From NCBI GenBank assembly GCA_910588295.1, contig CAJUQO010000030.1:1-40760 (forward strand): 40,760 bases of DNA. The letters run 5' to 3'. Made by a program: the position numbers and the translations under genes. How positions within the stretch are numbered: position 1 is the first letter of the stretch; each line of letters begins with the position of its first letter. Shown in pieces: positions 1-6,946 of this stretch. The notes under the pieces are model-generated. The model saw only the letters and a program-made list of their open reading frames with translations, was not told where the DNA came from and did not search any database. The stretch is from an uncultured Lachnospiraceae bacterium (lineage in GTDB: Bacteria; Bacillota; Clostridia; Lachnospirales; Lachnospiraceae).

Positions 1-1
1 G

Positions 2-580
2 GATATCAACGTCATGGTATTCGATACCGAGGTTTACTCCAACACCGGCGGACAGGCTTCCAAGGCTACACCGACGGGCGCTATTGCTCAGTTTGCTGCC
101 GGCGGTAAAGAGGTGAAGAAGAAAGACCTGGCTTCCATCGCCATGTCCTACGGCTATGTATATGTTGCCCAGATTTCCATGGGCGCTGATTACAATCAGG
201 CTGTGAAAGCGATCGCTGAGGCTGAGGCCTATCCGGGACCGTCCCTGATCATTGCTTACGCTCCCTGTATCAACCATGGTATCAAGAAGGGTATGAGCAA
301 GGCCCAGACTGAGGAAGATCTGGCTGTAAAGGCTGGTTACTGGCATTGCTTCCGTTACAATCCGGCTCTGGCCGAGGAGGGCAAAGCCGCCTTCACGCTG
401 GACAGCAAGGCTCCGTCAGAGAGCTATCAGGAGTTCTTAAACGGCGAGGTTCGTTACAATTCCCTGATGCGAGCGAACCCGGCCAAGGCTGAGAGGCTGT
501 TCGCGAAGTCTGAGGGTGAAGCAAAGGCAAGATATGAGTACCTGAATAAGCTGATCACACTGTATGGTGGAGAGCAGTAA
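2..580 (+). CDS. nifJ: pyruvate:ferredoxin (flavodoxin) oxidoreductase, C-terminal part
   Basis: This is the 3' end of a pyruvate:ferredoxin oxidoreductase, the cytoplasmic enzyme that converts pyruvate and CoA to acetyl-CoA and CO2 while reducing ferredoxin. The open frame runs in from before base 1, so only about 192 C-terminal residues are present. The visible part is the end of the thiamine-diphosphate domain (DTEVYSNTGGQASKATP, which includes the Mg/TPP-binding loop), followed by YAPCINHGI, whose cysteine matches the extra ligand of the proximal 4Fe-4S cluster in this family. The tail has the usual Arg/Lys-rich end after the Cys motif. The full family protein is about 1,170-1,180 residues. 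Codon use looks strongly selected, as expected for an abundant fermentation enzyme. The family call is secure; the electron acceptor is inferred. Confidence 0.95.
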   Translation, partial: DINVMVFDTEVYSNTGGQASKATPTGAIAQFAAGGKEVKKKDLASIAMSYGYVYVAQISMGADYNQAVKAIAEAEAYPGPSLIIAYAPCINHGIKKGMSKAQTEEDLAVKAGYWHCFRYNPALAEEGKAAFTLDSKAPSESYQEFLNGEVRYNSLMRANPAKAERLFAKSEGEAKARYEYLNKLITLYGGEQ

Positions 581-606
581 TTCAATATTAAGAAATGAAT
601 TTGTGA

Positions 607-631
607 GAGGCTGTCGCATAGCGGCAGCCTC
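607..631 (+). terminator. hairpin after the PFOR gene
   Basis: GAGGCTG and CAGCCTC form a 7-bp stem that continues inward through a T-G wobble and CGC/GCG around a 3-base loop (ATA). It sits 26 bases after the stop codon. The following sequence has only a weak T content, so it may be a terminator or a processing/stability hairpin at the 3' end of the PFOR transcript. Confidence 0.45.
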
Positions 632-657
632 AATCAATACTTGTGGGGGACAAAGAA

Positions 658-1101
658 ATGATGAAAACAAGAAAAAAATGTATGGCGTGTTTTTGCATGA
701 TGCTGCTGTTGATGACTATTGTTCATTCCCTGACAATGGTAAACGTTGAGGCAAAAAGCAAAACGATGTATTACCATACAAATTTGACCGGGAACAAGAG
801 CGGTGTGAAAAGGATGAAGTTGTCAGGGAATAAGTTGATCATTTGGGGAAAGATAGCGAAAAAGCCATCTAGCAAAAAAGCCTGTTCTGCATATTATAGC
901 GGAAAGGGGATGAAGTATAAGAAAACAACGCTGATATTGTCAAAAACAGTTAAAATATTTGGTATTGGTGGAGATGGGCCTGCTGAACGTTATAGCAAAG
1001 CAGAATTTAAGAAATATTTTGTGAAACAGCCAGGCATAGGATTGGATTTATCCCTTAAGCAAAAAAATGGGAAAATTGTCAGAATTGAGTTGTGGTCATG
1101 A
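658..1101 (+). CDS. small secreted protein of unknown function
   Basis: A 147-residue protein not recognised as a known family. The start at 658 is chosen because GGGGGA at 645-650 is well spaced from it; an in-frame GTG at 643 would overlap that ribosome binding site. The first 30 or so residues look like a signal peptide: Lys/Arg-rich start, a Cys/Met/Leu hydrophobic core and a VEA-K cleavage site. The mature part is Lys-rich, short on acidic residues and has alternating hydrophobic residues suggesting beta strands. There is no lipobox, membrane anchor or LPXTG motif. Base composition is more AT-rich than the flanking genes. It sits alone between the PFOR hairpin and a terminator shared with the convergent deacetylase gene. 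Function is unknown; export is inferred. Confidence 0.7.
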   Translation: MMKTRKKCMACFCMMLLLMTIVHSLTMVNVEAKSKTMYYHTNLTGNKSGVKRMKLSGNKLIIWGKIAKKPSSKKACSAYYSGKGMKYKKTTLILSKTVKIFGIGGDGPAERYSKAEFKKYFVKQPGIGLDLSLKQKNGKIVRIELWS

Positions 1102-1110
1102 TAAAACGCA

Positions 1111-1140
1111 GAAACCGCCACTCTGCCAAGTGACGGTTTC
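1111..1140. terminator. convergent terminator hairpin
   Basis: GAAACCG and CGGTTTC form the outer stem, with CAC/GTG pairing inside. It lies 9 bases after the small secreted protein and 62 bases before the end of the deacetylase gene coming the other way. A-rich sequence on the left and a short AATTT on the right fit weak termination on both strands. Confidence 0.5.
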
Positions 1141-1201
1141 AATTTCTGAAACTATCCAATGAACAGGGCTAACCGCGTATCGGTAATGTCCTTTTCAGCT
1201 C

Positions 1202-1996
1202 TTATAGTTCATCCAGCGCGTGGAACTGGTATCCCATTTCTTCCCATTTAGTCAGCAGTTCATCTAAAATCTGCCCATTAGTGGAAGAAGTATTATGAAG
1301 CAGAACGATGGCTCCTGGATGAATCCGGTTCAGCAGTTTGTCGAAAGCTTCCTCTTTGGAGGGCTGGTCATCTTGATACCAGTCCACATAGGCCAGGCTC
1401 CAGAAGAATGTTTTGTAGCCGTTATCTTTGGCCATCTGCAGGTTTTTTTCGTTGTATTTTCCCTGGGGAGGGCGGTAGTATTTGGTCATTTTCTGGCCTG
1501 TAACCTCTGTGAACAGATTTTCCACGTCCTGTAGTTCTTTGAGAAAGGTTTCCTGGGTAGAAATTTCGGACATGTCGGGATGGTGGAAGGTGTGGTTGCC
1601 CACCATATGCCCCTCCGCGACCATCCGCTTCACGAGGTCGGGGCTGGTGGACAGAAAATTTCCCACCACAAAAAAGGTGGCCGGTGCGTTATGCTTTTTC
1701 AGAGCATCCAGAATCAGGGGCGTATTACCATTTTCATATCCGCAGTCGAAAGTCAGATACAGAATTTTTTCGGTGGTATCACTGGCGTAATGAGCGTCAT
1801 ATTTCGCCAGCTCTTCCATGGAGGCGTTGGCCACGGGCGGCGCGCCTTCCTCCTGAAAACTTAATCCCCAGTTTTCGTTATCGGCGCGTTGGATGACAGT
1901 ATCCACGGTTCGCGCCGTCATGTTTCCCATGAAATAGGCGATGACCAGCAAGAGAGAGAGGGCCGCCAGACGCCGGGCATTTTTTGAAGCAGTCAT
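1202..1996 (-). CDS. pdaA: polysaccharide deacetylase, PdaA-type (delta-lactam biosynthetic de-N-acetylase)
   Basis: A 264-residue NodB-fold deacetylase. PdaA removes the acetyl group from muramic acid on the way to muramic-delta-lactam in the spore cortex. Motifs in order: TFDCGYENG (residues 82-90, catalytic-base Asp84), NHTFHHP with metal-binding His135 and His139, RPPQGKYN around Arg175, and LLHNTSS with His234. The second Asp of the classic TFDD motif is replaced by Cys85. Bacillus subtilis PdaA also lacks this Asp (it has TFDNGYENG), which argues for PdaA rather than a chitin or peptidoglycan GlcNAc deacetylase. Residues 8-28 form an N-terminal membrane anchor or uncleaved signal, so it acts outside the membrane. 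The gene is monocistronic on the minus strand. The family call is strong; the cortex role is inferred from similarity. Confidence 0.9.
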   Translation of the reverse strand: MTASKNARRLAALSLLLVIAYFMGNMTARTVDTVIQRADNENWGLSFQEEGAPPVANASMEELAKYDAHYASDTTEKILYLTFDCGYENGNTPLILDALKKHNAPATFFVVGNFLSTSPDLVKRMVAEGHMVGNHTFHHPDMSEISTQETFLKELQDVENLFTEVTGQKMTKYYRPPQGKYNEKNLQMAKDNGYKTFFWSLAYVDWYQDDQPSKEEAFDKLLNRIHPGAIVLLHNTSSTNGQILDELLTKWEEMGYQFHALDEL

Positions 1997-2079
1997 AAAG
2001 GATCGACCTGGATGTTTTTTTACAGTATATTTTTATGGGGAAAGCTTTATGCTTTACTTGGCCACATCTCCCGTTCTTT

Positions 2080-2268
2080 TTATGCCTGTGCGAATTCTTT
2101 TAGACAAATGCTGAAATCATCAAAAATATCGACTTCTATATTATCCAGGAAAGTGTGGCTGATGCTTTCGAAAGCAGCTTTTTCCAGACAGTATACAAAA
2201 ACAGTGTGGTTTCCCGGGTTTACGATCCAGTATTCCCACACGCCTGCATCCAGGTTTTTCCTCCCCAA
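2080..2268 (-). pseudogene. C-terminal fragment of a Uma2-family (DUF820) endonuclease-like gene
   Basis: The minus strand encodes about 62 residues containing GVWEYWIVNPGNHTVFVY, followed by an acidic tail (FLDNIEVDIFDDFSICL). This closely matches the C-terminal half of Uma2/DUF820 proteins, in which GVREYWIVDP is followed by a V-V-Y strand and a final D-x-S-I-x-L segment. The N-terminal half of the family, with the PD-(D/E)XK-like catalytic core, is missing: upstream in this frame a TGA occurs within about 20 bases, and no matching sequence is seen in the other frames before the GntR gene begins. It is therefore read as a decayed remnant. TTG at 2266-2268 follows a GGAGG-poor stretch, so translation is doubtful. 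Confidence 0.6.
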
Positions 2269-2313
2269 ATTTGAAAATCAGTGAGATAATAAAAATGTTG
2301 AAACGGTTACAAA

Positions 2314-2976
2314 TCAGCCGTCTGCCGGTGCCTGCTCTCTGACCCAAGCCAGGGCGTATTGCAGGGAGTGGGACAGATGGAGCTGCATGCCGGCCATGGC
2401 TTTTTCGTAGCCGCCTAAGCGGTAATCGTCAAAGATCTGCCGGTGTTCCCTGAGAATATGTTTCTGCGTCTCAGGTATATTCTCATATTGATAAGCGGCA
2501 ATAGACAGCTGGCTGCGTATCTGCTCTGCGGAGTGGATCAGACGGCTGTTATTGCTGTACCGATAAAAGATCAGATGGAATTCGTCGGAACAGGCTTTCC
2601 ACTCCCGGCTTGCCGGGGCACAGATTTTGGTATGCTCCAGATTATCGGCAAGCTGCGCGACGAGCCGTTTCTGCTCCGGATGCCCGGAAGCATAGCGGAT
2701 GGCCAGGCTGTCCAGATCACCGATAAATTGATAAATCTCCCGGAGATCGTCTTCGGTCAGGCCGACGACAGAGACTCCCACGTTGGAGTAGTAGGAGATC
2801 AGTTTTTCGTTGATCAGGCGGGTCAGGGCCTCCCGGATGGGGGTGGAGCTGACGCCAAAACGTTCCTGCAGCATTTTTAAGGTTAACCGTGCATGGCAGG
2901 GGATTTTCTGGGAGAGGATGTCTTCCCGTAAAATGTGGTAAATCTGTTCAGAAAGGGTCTGCTTGTTTAGATTCAT
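2314..2976 (-). CDS. GntR-family transcriptional regulator, FCD subfamily
   Basis: A 220-residue regulator. Residues 5-70 form the winged helix-turn-helix (SEQIYHILREDIL, then FGVSSTPIREALTRL, the family recognition-helix signature). Residues 80-215 are the all-helical FCD ligand-binding domain, with Asp/His residues in DEFHLIF, EHRQIF and LHLSHS at positions that usually hold a metal ion and a carboxylate effector. AGGAGA lies 8 bases before the ATG. The gene is divergent from the symporter/FAD-protein/ferredoxin unit, and its own promoter contains a perfect palindrome, so it is probably an autoregulated, ligand-responsive repressor of that unit. The effector is unknown; FCD regulators commonly sense organic acids or sugar acids. 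Confidence 0.88.
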   Translation of the reverse strand: MNLNKQTLSEQIYHILREDILSQKIPCHARLTLKMLQERFGVSSTPIREALTRLINEKLISYYSNVGVSVVGLTEDDLREIYQFIGDLDSLAIRYASGHPEQKRLVAQLADNLEHTKICAPASREWKACSDEFHLIFYRYSNNSRLIHSAEQIRSQLSIAAYQYENIPETQKHILREHRQIFDDYRLGGYEKAMAGMQLHLSHSLQYALAWVREQAPADG

Positions 2977-3005
2977 GGGATATTATCTCCTGATGGAATG
3001 TAAAC

Positions 3006-3034
3006 ATTGTATCACAGCAGTGATACGAAAACAA
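3006..3034 (-). promoter_or_regulatory. predicted promoter of the GntR gene
   Basis: On the minus strand TTGTTT and TACAAT are 17 bases apart (plus-strand AAACAA at 3029-3034 and ATTGTA at 3006-3011). A perfect palindrome fills most of the spacer and overlaps the -10 box, an arrangement typical of an autorepressed regulator. Confidence 0.55.
3009..3026. promoter_or_regulatory. palindromic operator, probable GntR/FCD binding site
   Basis: GTATCAC-AGCA-GTGATAC is a perfect 7-bp inverted repeat with a 4-base centre, lying inside the GntR promoter. FCD regulators typically bind short palindromes of about this size. That the neighbouring GntR protein binds here is inferred from position and symmetry. 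Confidence 0.6.
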
Positions 3035-3064
3035 GAATGAGGTTTACGGGTACAGTTCAGACAG

Positions 3065-3113
3065 CAATGTCATTCACTTAAGCCTGGACGCTGTCGGCTT
3101 ATCTATGACATTG
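3065..3113. repeat. nested inverted repeat between divergent promoters
   Basis: CAATGTCAT (3065-3073) and ATGACATTG (3105-3113) are perfect 9-base arms. Inside them AAGCC (3080-3084) and GGCTT (3096-3100) form a second stem. It lies outside both predicted promoters, upstream of each. It could be a second operator, a cruciform-forming spacer or an insertion remnant. Confidence 0.5.
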
Positions 3114-3160
3114 GTTCAGGCATGTCAGCTTGTCTGAGCTGCTGCGTTTACGAATGGGAT

Positions 3161-3206
3161 ATTTTGCAAAATACATATTGCAAAATATGTTTAAAAATGA
3201 TAAAAT
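3161..3206 (+). promoter_or_regulatory. symporter-operon promoter with overlapping palindromes
   Basis: TTGCAA (3178-3183) and TAAAAT (3201-3206) are 17 bases apart, a good vegetative promoter about 44 bases before the symporter gene. ATTTTGCAAAAT (3161-3172) is a perfect palindrome, and the -35 box lies in a second near-palindrome (CATATT-GCAA-AATATG, 3174-3189). The two share the direct repeat TTGCAAAATA with a 14-base offset. These resemble operator sites, possibly for a factor other than the GntR protein, because the sequence differs from the GTATCAC palindrome. Confidence 0.6.
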
Positions 3207-3249
3207 GTCTACGCTTTGGTGATTTAAAGTCAAAAAAGGAAAGAAGGAA

Positions 3250-4668
3250 ATGTATATGGAAGGAAATACAATTGTCGTAAGCGTCTGCATTATATATTTT
3301 ATTGCCATGGTTGCCATCGGCATATTTGCGGCGCGGAGGAATAAGAAGACGACGGATTATCTTGTGGCCGGAAGAAAGCTGAATATTACGATGACGGCCG
3401 TTACTCTGGCGGCGGTCCAGATCGGGGTGGGTATCGTTTTGAGCAGCGCCACCAACGGCTATAATGACGGTGTCTGGCCGGGGATTTACTATGCCATCGG
3501 CTGCGGCGGCGGGCTGATCATTGCGGGCCTGCTGACGGCAAGGAAGCTGCGGGCCCAGGAGGGTTATGTGCCCATGGACTATTTTGCCCAGCGTTACGGC
3601 GAGAGCCGCGCGATCCGCCTCTGGGCGTGGCTCAGCAATGTACCCAGTCTTTTGGGAATTTTTGTAGCCCAGCTGCTGGCGGCGGGCGGTATCCTGGCGG
3701 GTTTCGGTATCCCCTTTAAGGCGGGGGTGGTGCTGACGGCGGTGGTGATCCTGGTTTACTGCACCATAGGGGGCATGTGGGGTGTGGTGCTGACCGATGT
3801 GGTGCAGACGACGATCATTGTCATTGGCGTTCCGATCCTGGCGGTAGCAACGCTGATTCAGTATGTCCATGCGGGCGGCAGTATCGGCGCAATTTTTGCG
3901 ACGCCTTTTATTCCCCAGGGCATGGGCACCCGGTTTATTTATCTGGTGTTGCCATTTTTCCTCTCTATCTCGGTTTCCTATGACGCCTATTCCCGGATCC
4001 AGTCGGCCAAAAATGTGCGCACGGCGCAGATCGGCTCTATCATCGGCGGCGTCCTGGTGATCATTGTCGGCCTGCTCTGTTCTACCATCGGTGTGGCGGC
4101 GCGGACGCTTTTTCCGGGGGTGACGGACGGTATATTTACGATCACGGCCACGGGAGTATTGCCCCCCGTACTGGCGGGAATTGTCATTGCGGCGATTTTA
4201 TCTGCCGCCATGTCCAGCGCCAACTGTGTTATTTTATCCATGGGCTCCTCCTTTGCCCGGGATCTGTACAATAAATTTCTTCATCCGGAGGTGGATAATC
4301 TGGATGAGCTGCCGAAGTCCAAACAGATCTCCCAGGTCACGGTGCTTTTGGGCAGTCTGGCGGGAATTTTCTTTGCGTTCCACATGACGGATATACTGGA
4401 CGCCATGATCATTTTCAACTATCCCTATATGGGGAGCCTGCTGATCCCCCTGCTGGGCGGCCTGCTCTGGAAAGGGGCGACGCGCCGGGGCGCATTTGCG
4501 GCGGCGGTGGCCGGAGGTATCGTGGGCGTGGTTTCGTTTTTGTTCGGTATACCCGGGCCCCTGTTCGGCAAGATGAATACGGATCTCTCCCTTTTGATCG
4601 CTTATGGGATTTCCGCTGTATTTTTGGTGCTTTTCAGCCTGGCAGACCGTTCCGGACGTGGAAAATGA
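3250..4668 (+). CDS. sodium:solute symporter (SSS family)
   Basis: A 472-residue integral membrane protein with about 12-13 hydrophobic segments and almost no soluble domains. The N-terminal signature (GRKLNITMTAVTLAA, then the glycine-rich SSATNGYNDGVWPG segment) and the later SAAMSSANCVILSMGSSFARDLY segment are typical of the SSS/SLC5 family, which couples sodium entry to uptake of sugars, amino acids, carboxylates or vitamins. The start could be ATG 3250 or, better spaced from AAGAAGGA at 3241-3248, ATG 3256. It is the first gene of a unit with the FAD protein 29 bases downstream and faces a GntR regulator, so it probably imports the substrate handled by the downstream redox proteins. The substrate cannot be read from sequence. 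Confidence 0.92.
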   Translation: MYMEGNTIVVSVCIIYFIAMVAIGIFAARRNKKTTDYLVAGRKLNITMTAVTLAAVQIGVGIVLSSATNGYNDGVWPGIYYAIGCGGGLIIAGLLTARKLRAQEGYVPMDYFAQRYGESRAIRLWAWLSNVPSLLGIFVAQLLAAGGILAGFGIPFKAGVVLTAVVILVYCTIGGMWGVVLTDVVQTTIIVIGVPILAVATLIQYVHAGGSIGAIFATPFIPQGMGTRFIYLVLPFFLSISVSYDAYSRIQSAKNVRTAQIGSIIGGVLVIIVGLLCSTIGVAARTLFPGVTDGIFTITATGVLPPVLAGIVIAAILSAAMSSANCVILSMGSSFARDLYNKFLHPEVDNLDELPKSKQISQVTVLLGSLAGIFFAFHMTDILDAMIIFNYPYMGSLLIPLLGGLLWKGATRRGAFAAAVAGGIVGVVSFLFGIPGPLFGKMNTDLSLLIAYGISAVFLVLFSLADRSGRGK

Positions 4669-4697
4669 GAAGAGAAGAATGAAGGAGGCTGGAAGCT

Positions 4698-6644
4698 ATG
4701 GGATATGCATGGCCCTATGCCAATGAGATGGATCAGGAGGAACAGCTTTTTGCGGACGTCCTTGTCCTGGGCGGCGGTATGGCCGGCTGTTACGCGGCTG
4801 TTGCGGCGGCCAGACGGGGGAAAAAGGTGGTTCTGGTAGAAAAAGGAGCCACGGTTCGCAGCGGTTCCGCGGGAAGCGGCTTTGACCACTGGGAGTCGGC
4901 TTGTACCAATCCCTGCTCAAAAGTGACGGCGGAGGAGATTGCCAACGCCTATATCCATGAGCAGGACGGTTACAGCAACGGTATCGCCCATTATATAGAG
5001 TGTGAGGAGGGCTGGCACCGGTTAAAGGATATGGAAGCCTTCGGCGGAAAGATCCGCGATACGGAGGGGGAATTTGCCGGGGCGGACTTCCGCGACGAGA
5101 AAACGGGTCTGCTGTTTGCCTATGACTATGAAAATAAATTTACGATCCGTGTATGGGGCAGTACCTTCAAGCCTGCGCTGTACAAGGAATTGCGGCGGCT
5201 GGGCGTTACGGTCTGCGACCGCATCGAGGCCACGGCGTTGCTGGTGAAAAAGGAGGGCGGCCGTAAACGGGGCATCGGCGCCATGGGTATGGATGTCCAT
5301 ACGGGGAAATTTAAGATTTTTACGGCCAGGACGACGGTGCTTGCCATGTCGCGCCCGGCCCGGGTCTGGCTGTTCGACGCCGATCAGGTGGGCCTGTGTG
5401 AGTTCCGCCCTACCCAGAGTATCGGCAGCGGACATGCCATGGGATACCGCGTGGGTATGGAATTTACGATGATGGAGAAGTCGGTGCAGGGGGAATTCTC
5501 CGCCGCGGGGCGCAGCTTTCCGCCCTATAGTACCGGCAATAATCACAATACCTGGTACGCGGCGACGATGGTGGACGCCCGGGGCGTGGAGATACCCTAT
5601 GTGGATCGCGACGGCAGAGAGTTAAAGACCGTGCGGGAACGTTATTATCCGGCAAAGGGGCAGAAATTTTTCCTGAAAGGCGGCGTGATTGATAATCCCA
5701 AGTATGAATACCGTGGGCCGGAAACCCTGGCTTTTGACGAATTGATGCGGCGCGGTTTTCAGCTTCCTTTCTATGCGGATTTGAGTAAAATGCCCGAGGA
5801 AGAGCGGCGGGTGATCTGGGGCATGATGGTGGGCGAGGAAGGGAAAACGAAAATCCCCGTCTTGCAGAACCTGAACCGGCGCGGTTTTGACCCTGCCAGA
5901 CACCGTCTGCAGTCCTACGGCACGGGCTGGCAGTCGGCGGCCTTTCTGCCCCAGGAGAGGCAGCTTTTCGGCGCCCCGGGAGGGATTTTCCATGATTGGA
6001 ATTTGGAAACCAACATCGCCGGGATCTATGCGGCCGGGGATCAGCTTTATGCCTCGGATTGCTGCGGTTTTGCCGCGGCCACGGGCTATTATGCCGGACG
6101 GAAAGCGGCAGCGGCATGCGGGGGGTATAGTTTGGAAACACCGGAGCGCGGGGAGATCGAGCGGGAGAAGGAGCGGCTCTATGCGCCTCTGTTCGTGGAG
6201 GACGGCCTGGACTGGCGCGAGCTGAACAAGGCGGTTGCCAAGGCCATGCAGAATTACTGCGGCGGTGTGAAAAATGATATGCTGCTGCGGCAGGGGCTGG
6301 AGCTTCTGGAGAGCTATGAGAAAGATTTTGTGCCTCAGCTTGTCTGCCGTAATCCCCATGAGCTGATGCGTGCCCATGAGGTGCTGGATATCCTGACGGT
6401 CAGCAAGCTGATCCTGCAGGCGTGTATGCTCCGCAGATCCAGTTCGGCGCCCCTCTGTTTTGAGCGGAGCGATTATCCGCAGACAGACCCGCCGGAGGAC
6501 GACTGCTTTATCACGGTCCGGCAGGAGGAAGGCGAGGTCAAAAGCCGCCGTGTTCCCAAGGATTATTACGGCGACGTGAAATCCGGCTATGAGGCCCACA
6601 ATCAGGATTACCGGGAGGAGGCTGCGGGTTATGAAGAAGATTGA
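4698..6644 (+). CDS. AprA-like FAD-dependent reductase/dehydrogenase subunit
   Basis: A 648-residue cytoplasmic flavoprotein of the fumarate reductase/succinate dehydrogenase/APS reductase superfamily. The dinucleotide-binding motif is VLGGGMAGCYAAVAAARRGK near residue 20, followed by a flavin-contact loop (VEKGATVRSGSAGSGFDHW). IGSGHAMGYRVG lies mid-protein, and a late FAD motif reads GIYAAGDQLYASDCCGFAAATGYYAGRKAA. GGGMAGC and the length match AprA (about 640-660 residues) better than fumarate reductase. There is no signal peptide, Tat motif or FMN-attachment domain, so this is not one of the extracellular flavinylated reductases. AAGGAGG precedes the start by 9 bases. It overlaps the ferredoxin gene by 14 bases, so the two probably form one enzyme. 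No ATP sulfurylase is nearby, so APS as substrate is doubtful. Confidence 0.82.
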   Translation: MGYAWPYANEMDQEEQLFADVLVLGGGMAGCYAAVAAARRGKKVVLVEKGATVRSGSAGSGFDHWESACTNPCSKVTAEEIANAYIHEQDGYSNGIAHYIECEEGWHRLKDMEAFGGKIRDTEGEFAGADFRDEKTGLLFAYDYENKFTIRVWGSTFKPALYKELRRLGVTVCDRIEATALLVKKEGGRKRGIGAMGMDVHTGKFKIFTARTTVLAMSRPARVWLFDADQVGLCEFRPTQSIGSGHAMGYRVGMEFTMMEKSVQGEFSAAGRSFPPYSTGNNHNTWYAATMVDARGVEIPYVDRDGRELKTVRERYYPAKGQKFFLKGGVIDNPKYEYRGPETLAFDELMRRGFQLPFYADLSKMPEEERRVIWGMMVGEEGKTKIPVLQNLNRRGFDPARHRLQSYGTGWQSAAFLPQERQLFGAPGGIFHDWNLETNIAGIYAAGDQLYASDCCGFAAATGYYAGRKAAAACGGYSLETPERGEIEREKERLYAPLFVEDGLDWRELNKAVAKAMQNYCGGVKNDMLLRQGLELLESYEKDFVPQLVCRNPHELMRAHEVLDILTVSKLILQACMLRRSSSAPLCFERSDYPQTDPPEDDCFITVRQEEGEVKSRRVPKDYYGDVKSGYEAHNQDYREEAAGYEED

Positions 6645-6915
6645 ATTTACGGCGGCGCCTGTTTCCAGCAGCGTGATGCCGATCACCTTTGATCCGTCCC
6701 TGTGTGTCGGCTGCAACCGCTGCGCGTCCGTGTGCCAGGTGGACATCTTACTGCCGGACGCCGAAAAGGGGATACATCCCGTCGTAATGTATCCCGGGGA
6801 GTGTTATTACTGCGGTTCCTGCGTGATGGCCTGTCCGGTGGAGGGCGCGATCCGTCTGCGGCATCCGCTGATGAACCAGACTAAATTTGTGGCGATAGAG
6901 GATAAAACCGTATAA
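6631..6915 (+). CDS. two-cluster 4Fe-4S ferredoxin subunit, AprB-like
   Basis: A 94-residue ferredoxin with two full 4Fe-4S motifs: CVGCNRCASVCQ near residue 27 and CYYCGSCVMACP near residue 60. It lacks the C-terminal tail of about 60 residues that wraps around AprA in sulfate reducers. The start at 6631 follows GGGAGGAGG at 6612-6620 and lies inside the end of the FAD-protein gene, so translation is probably coupled. It most likely carries electrons between the flavin of the AprA-like subunit and a cytoplasmic carrier such as ferredoxin, but no membrane partner is encoded nearby. Confidence 0.85.
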   Translation: MKKIEFTAAPVSSSVMPITFDPSLCVGCNRCASVCQVDILLPDAEKGIHPVVMYPGECYYCGSCVMACPVEGAIRLRHPLMNQTKFVAIEDKTV

Positions 6916-6941
6916 CGGCGTCCGGCGATACGGGATTTTTT
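6908..6941 (+). terminator. terminator overlapping the ferredoxin stop codon
   Basis: CCGTAT (6908-6913) and ATACGG (6928-6933) pair around a 14-base GC-rich loop, followed by GATTTTTT. The 5' arm overlaps the last codons of the ferredoxin gene. It ends the symporter/FAD-protein/ferredoxin unit just before the convergent permease gene. Confidence 0.6.
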
Positions 6942-6946
6942 ATCGT

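Noticed and set aside
2012..2284. Plus-strand frame of 90 codons opposite the Uma2 fragment
   Set aside because: It is antisense to the recognisable Uma2 sequence and resembles nothing known.
3148..3870. 240-codon minus-strand frame opposite the symporter
   Set aside because: It is a shadow of the high-GC third positions of the symporter gene, with a His/Arg/Asp-rich product and no ribosome binding site.
4698..6915. Genuine dissimilatory APS reductase (aprAB)
   Set aside because: The ferredoxin lacks the AprB C-terminal extension, and no ATP sulfurylase, Qmo complex or sulfate transporter is encoded nearby. Similarity is at superfamily level.
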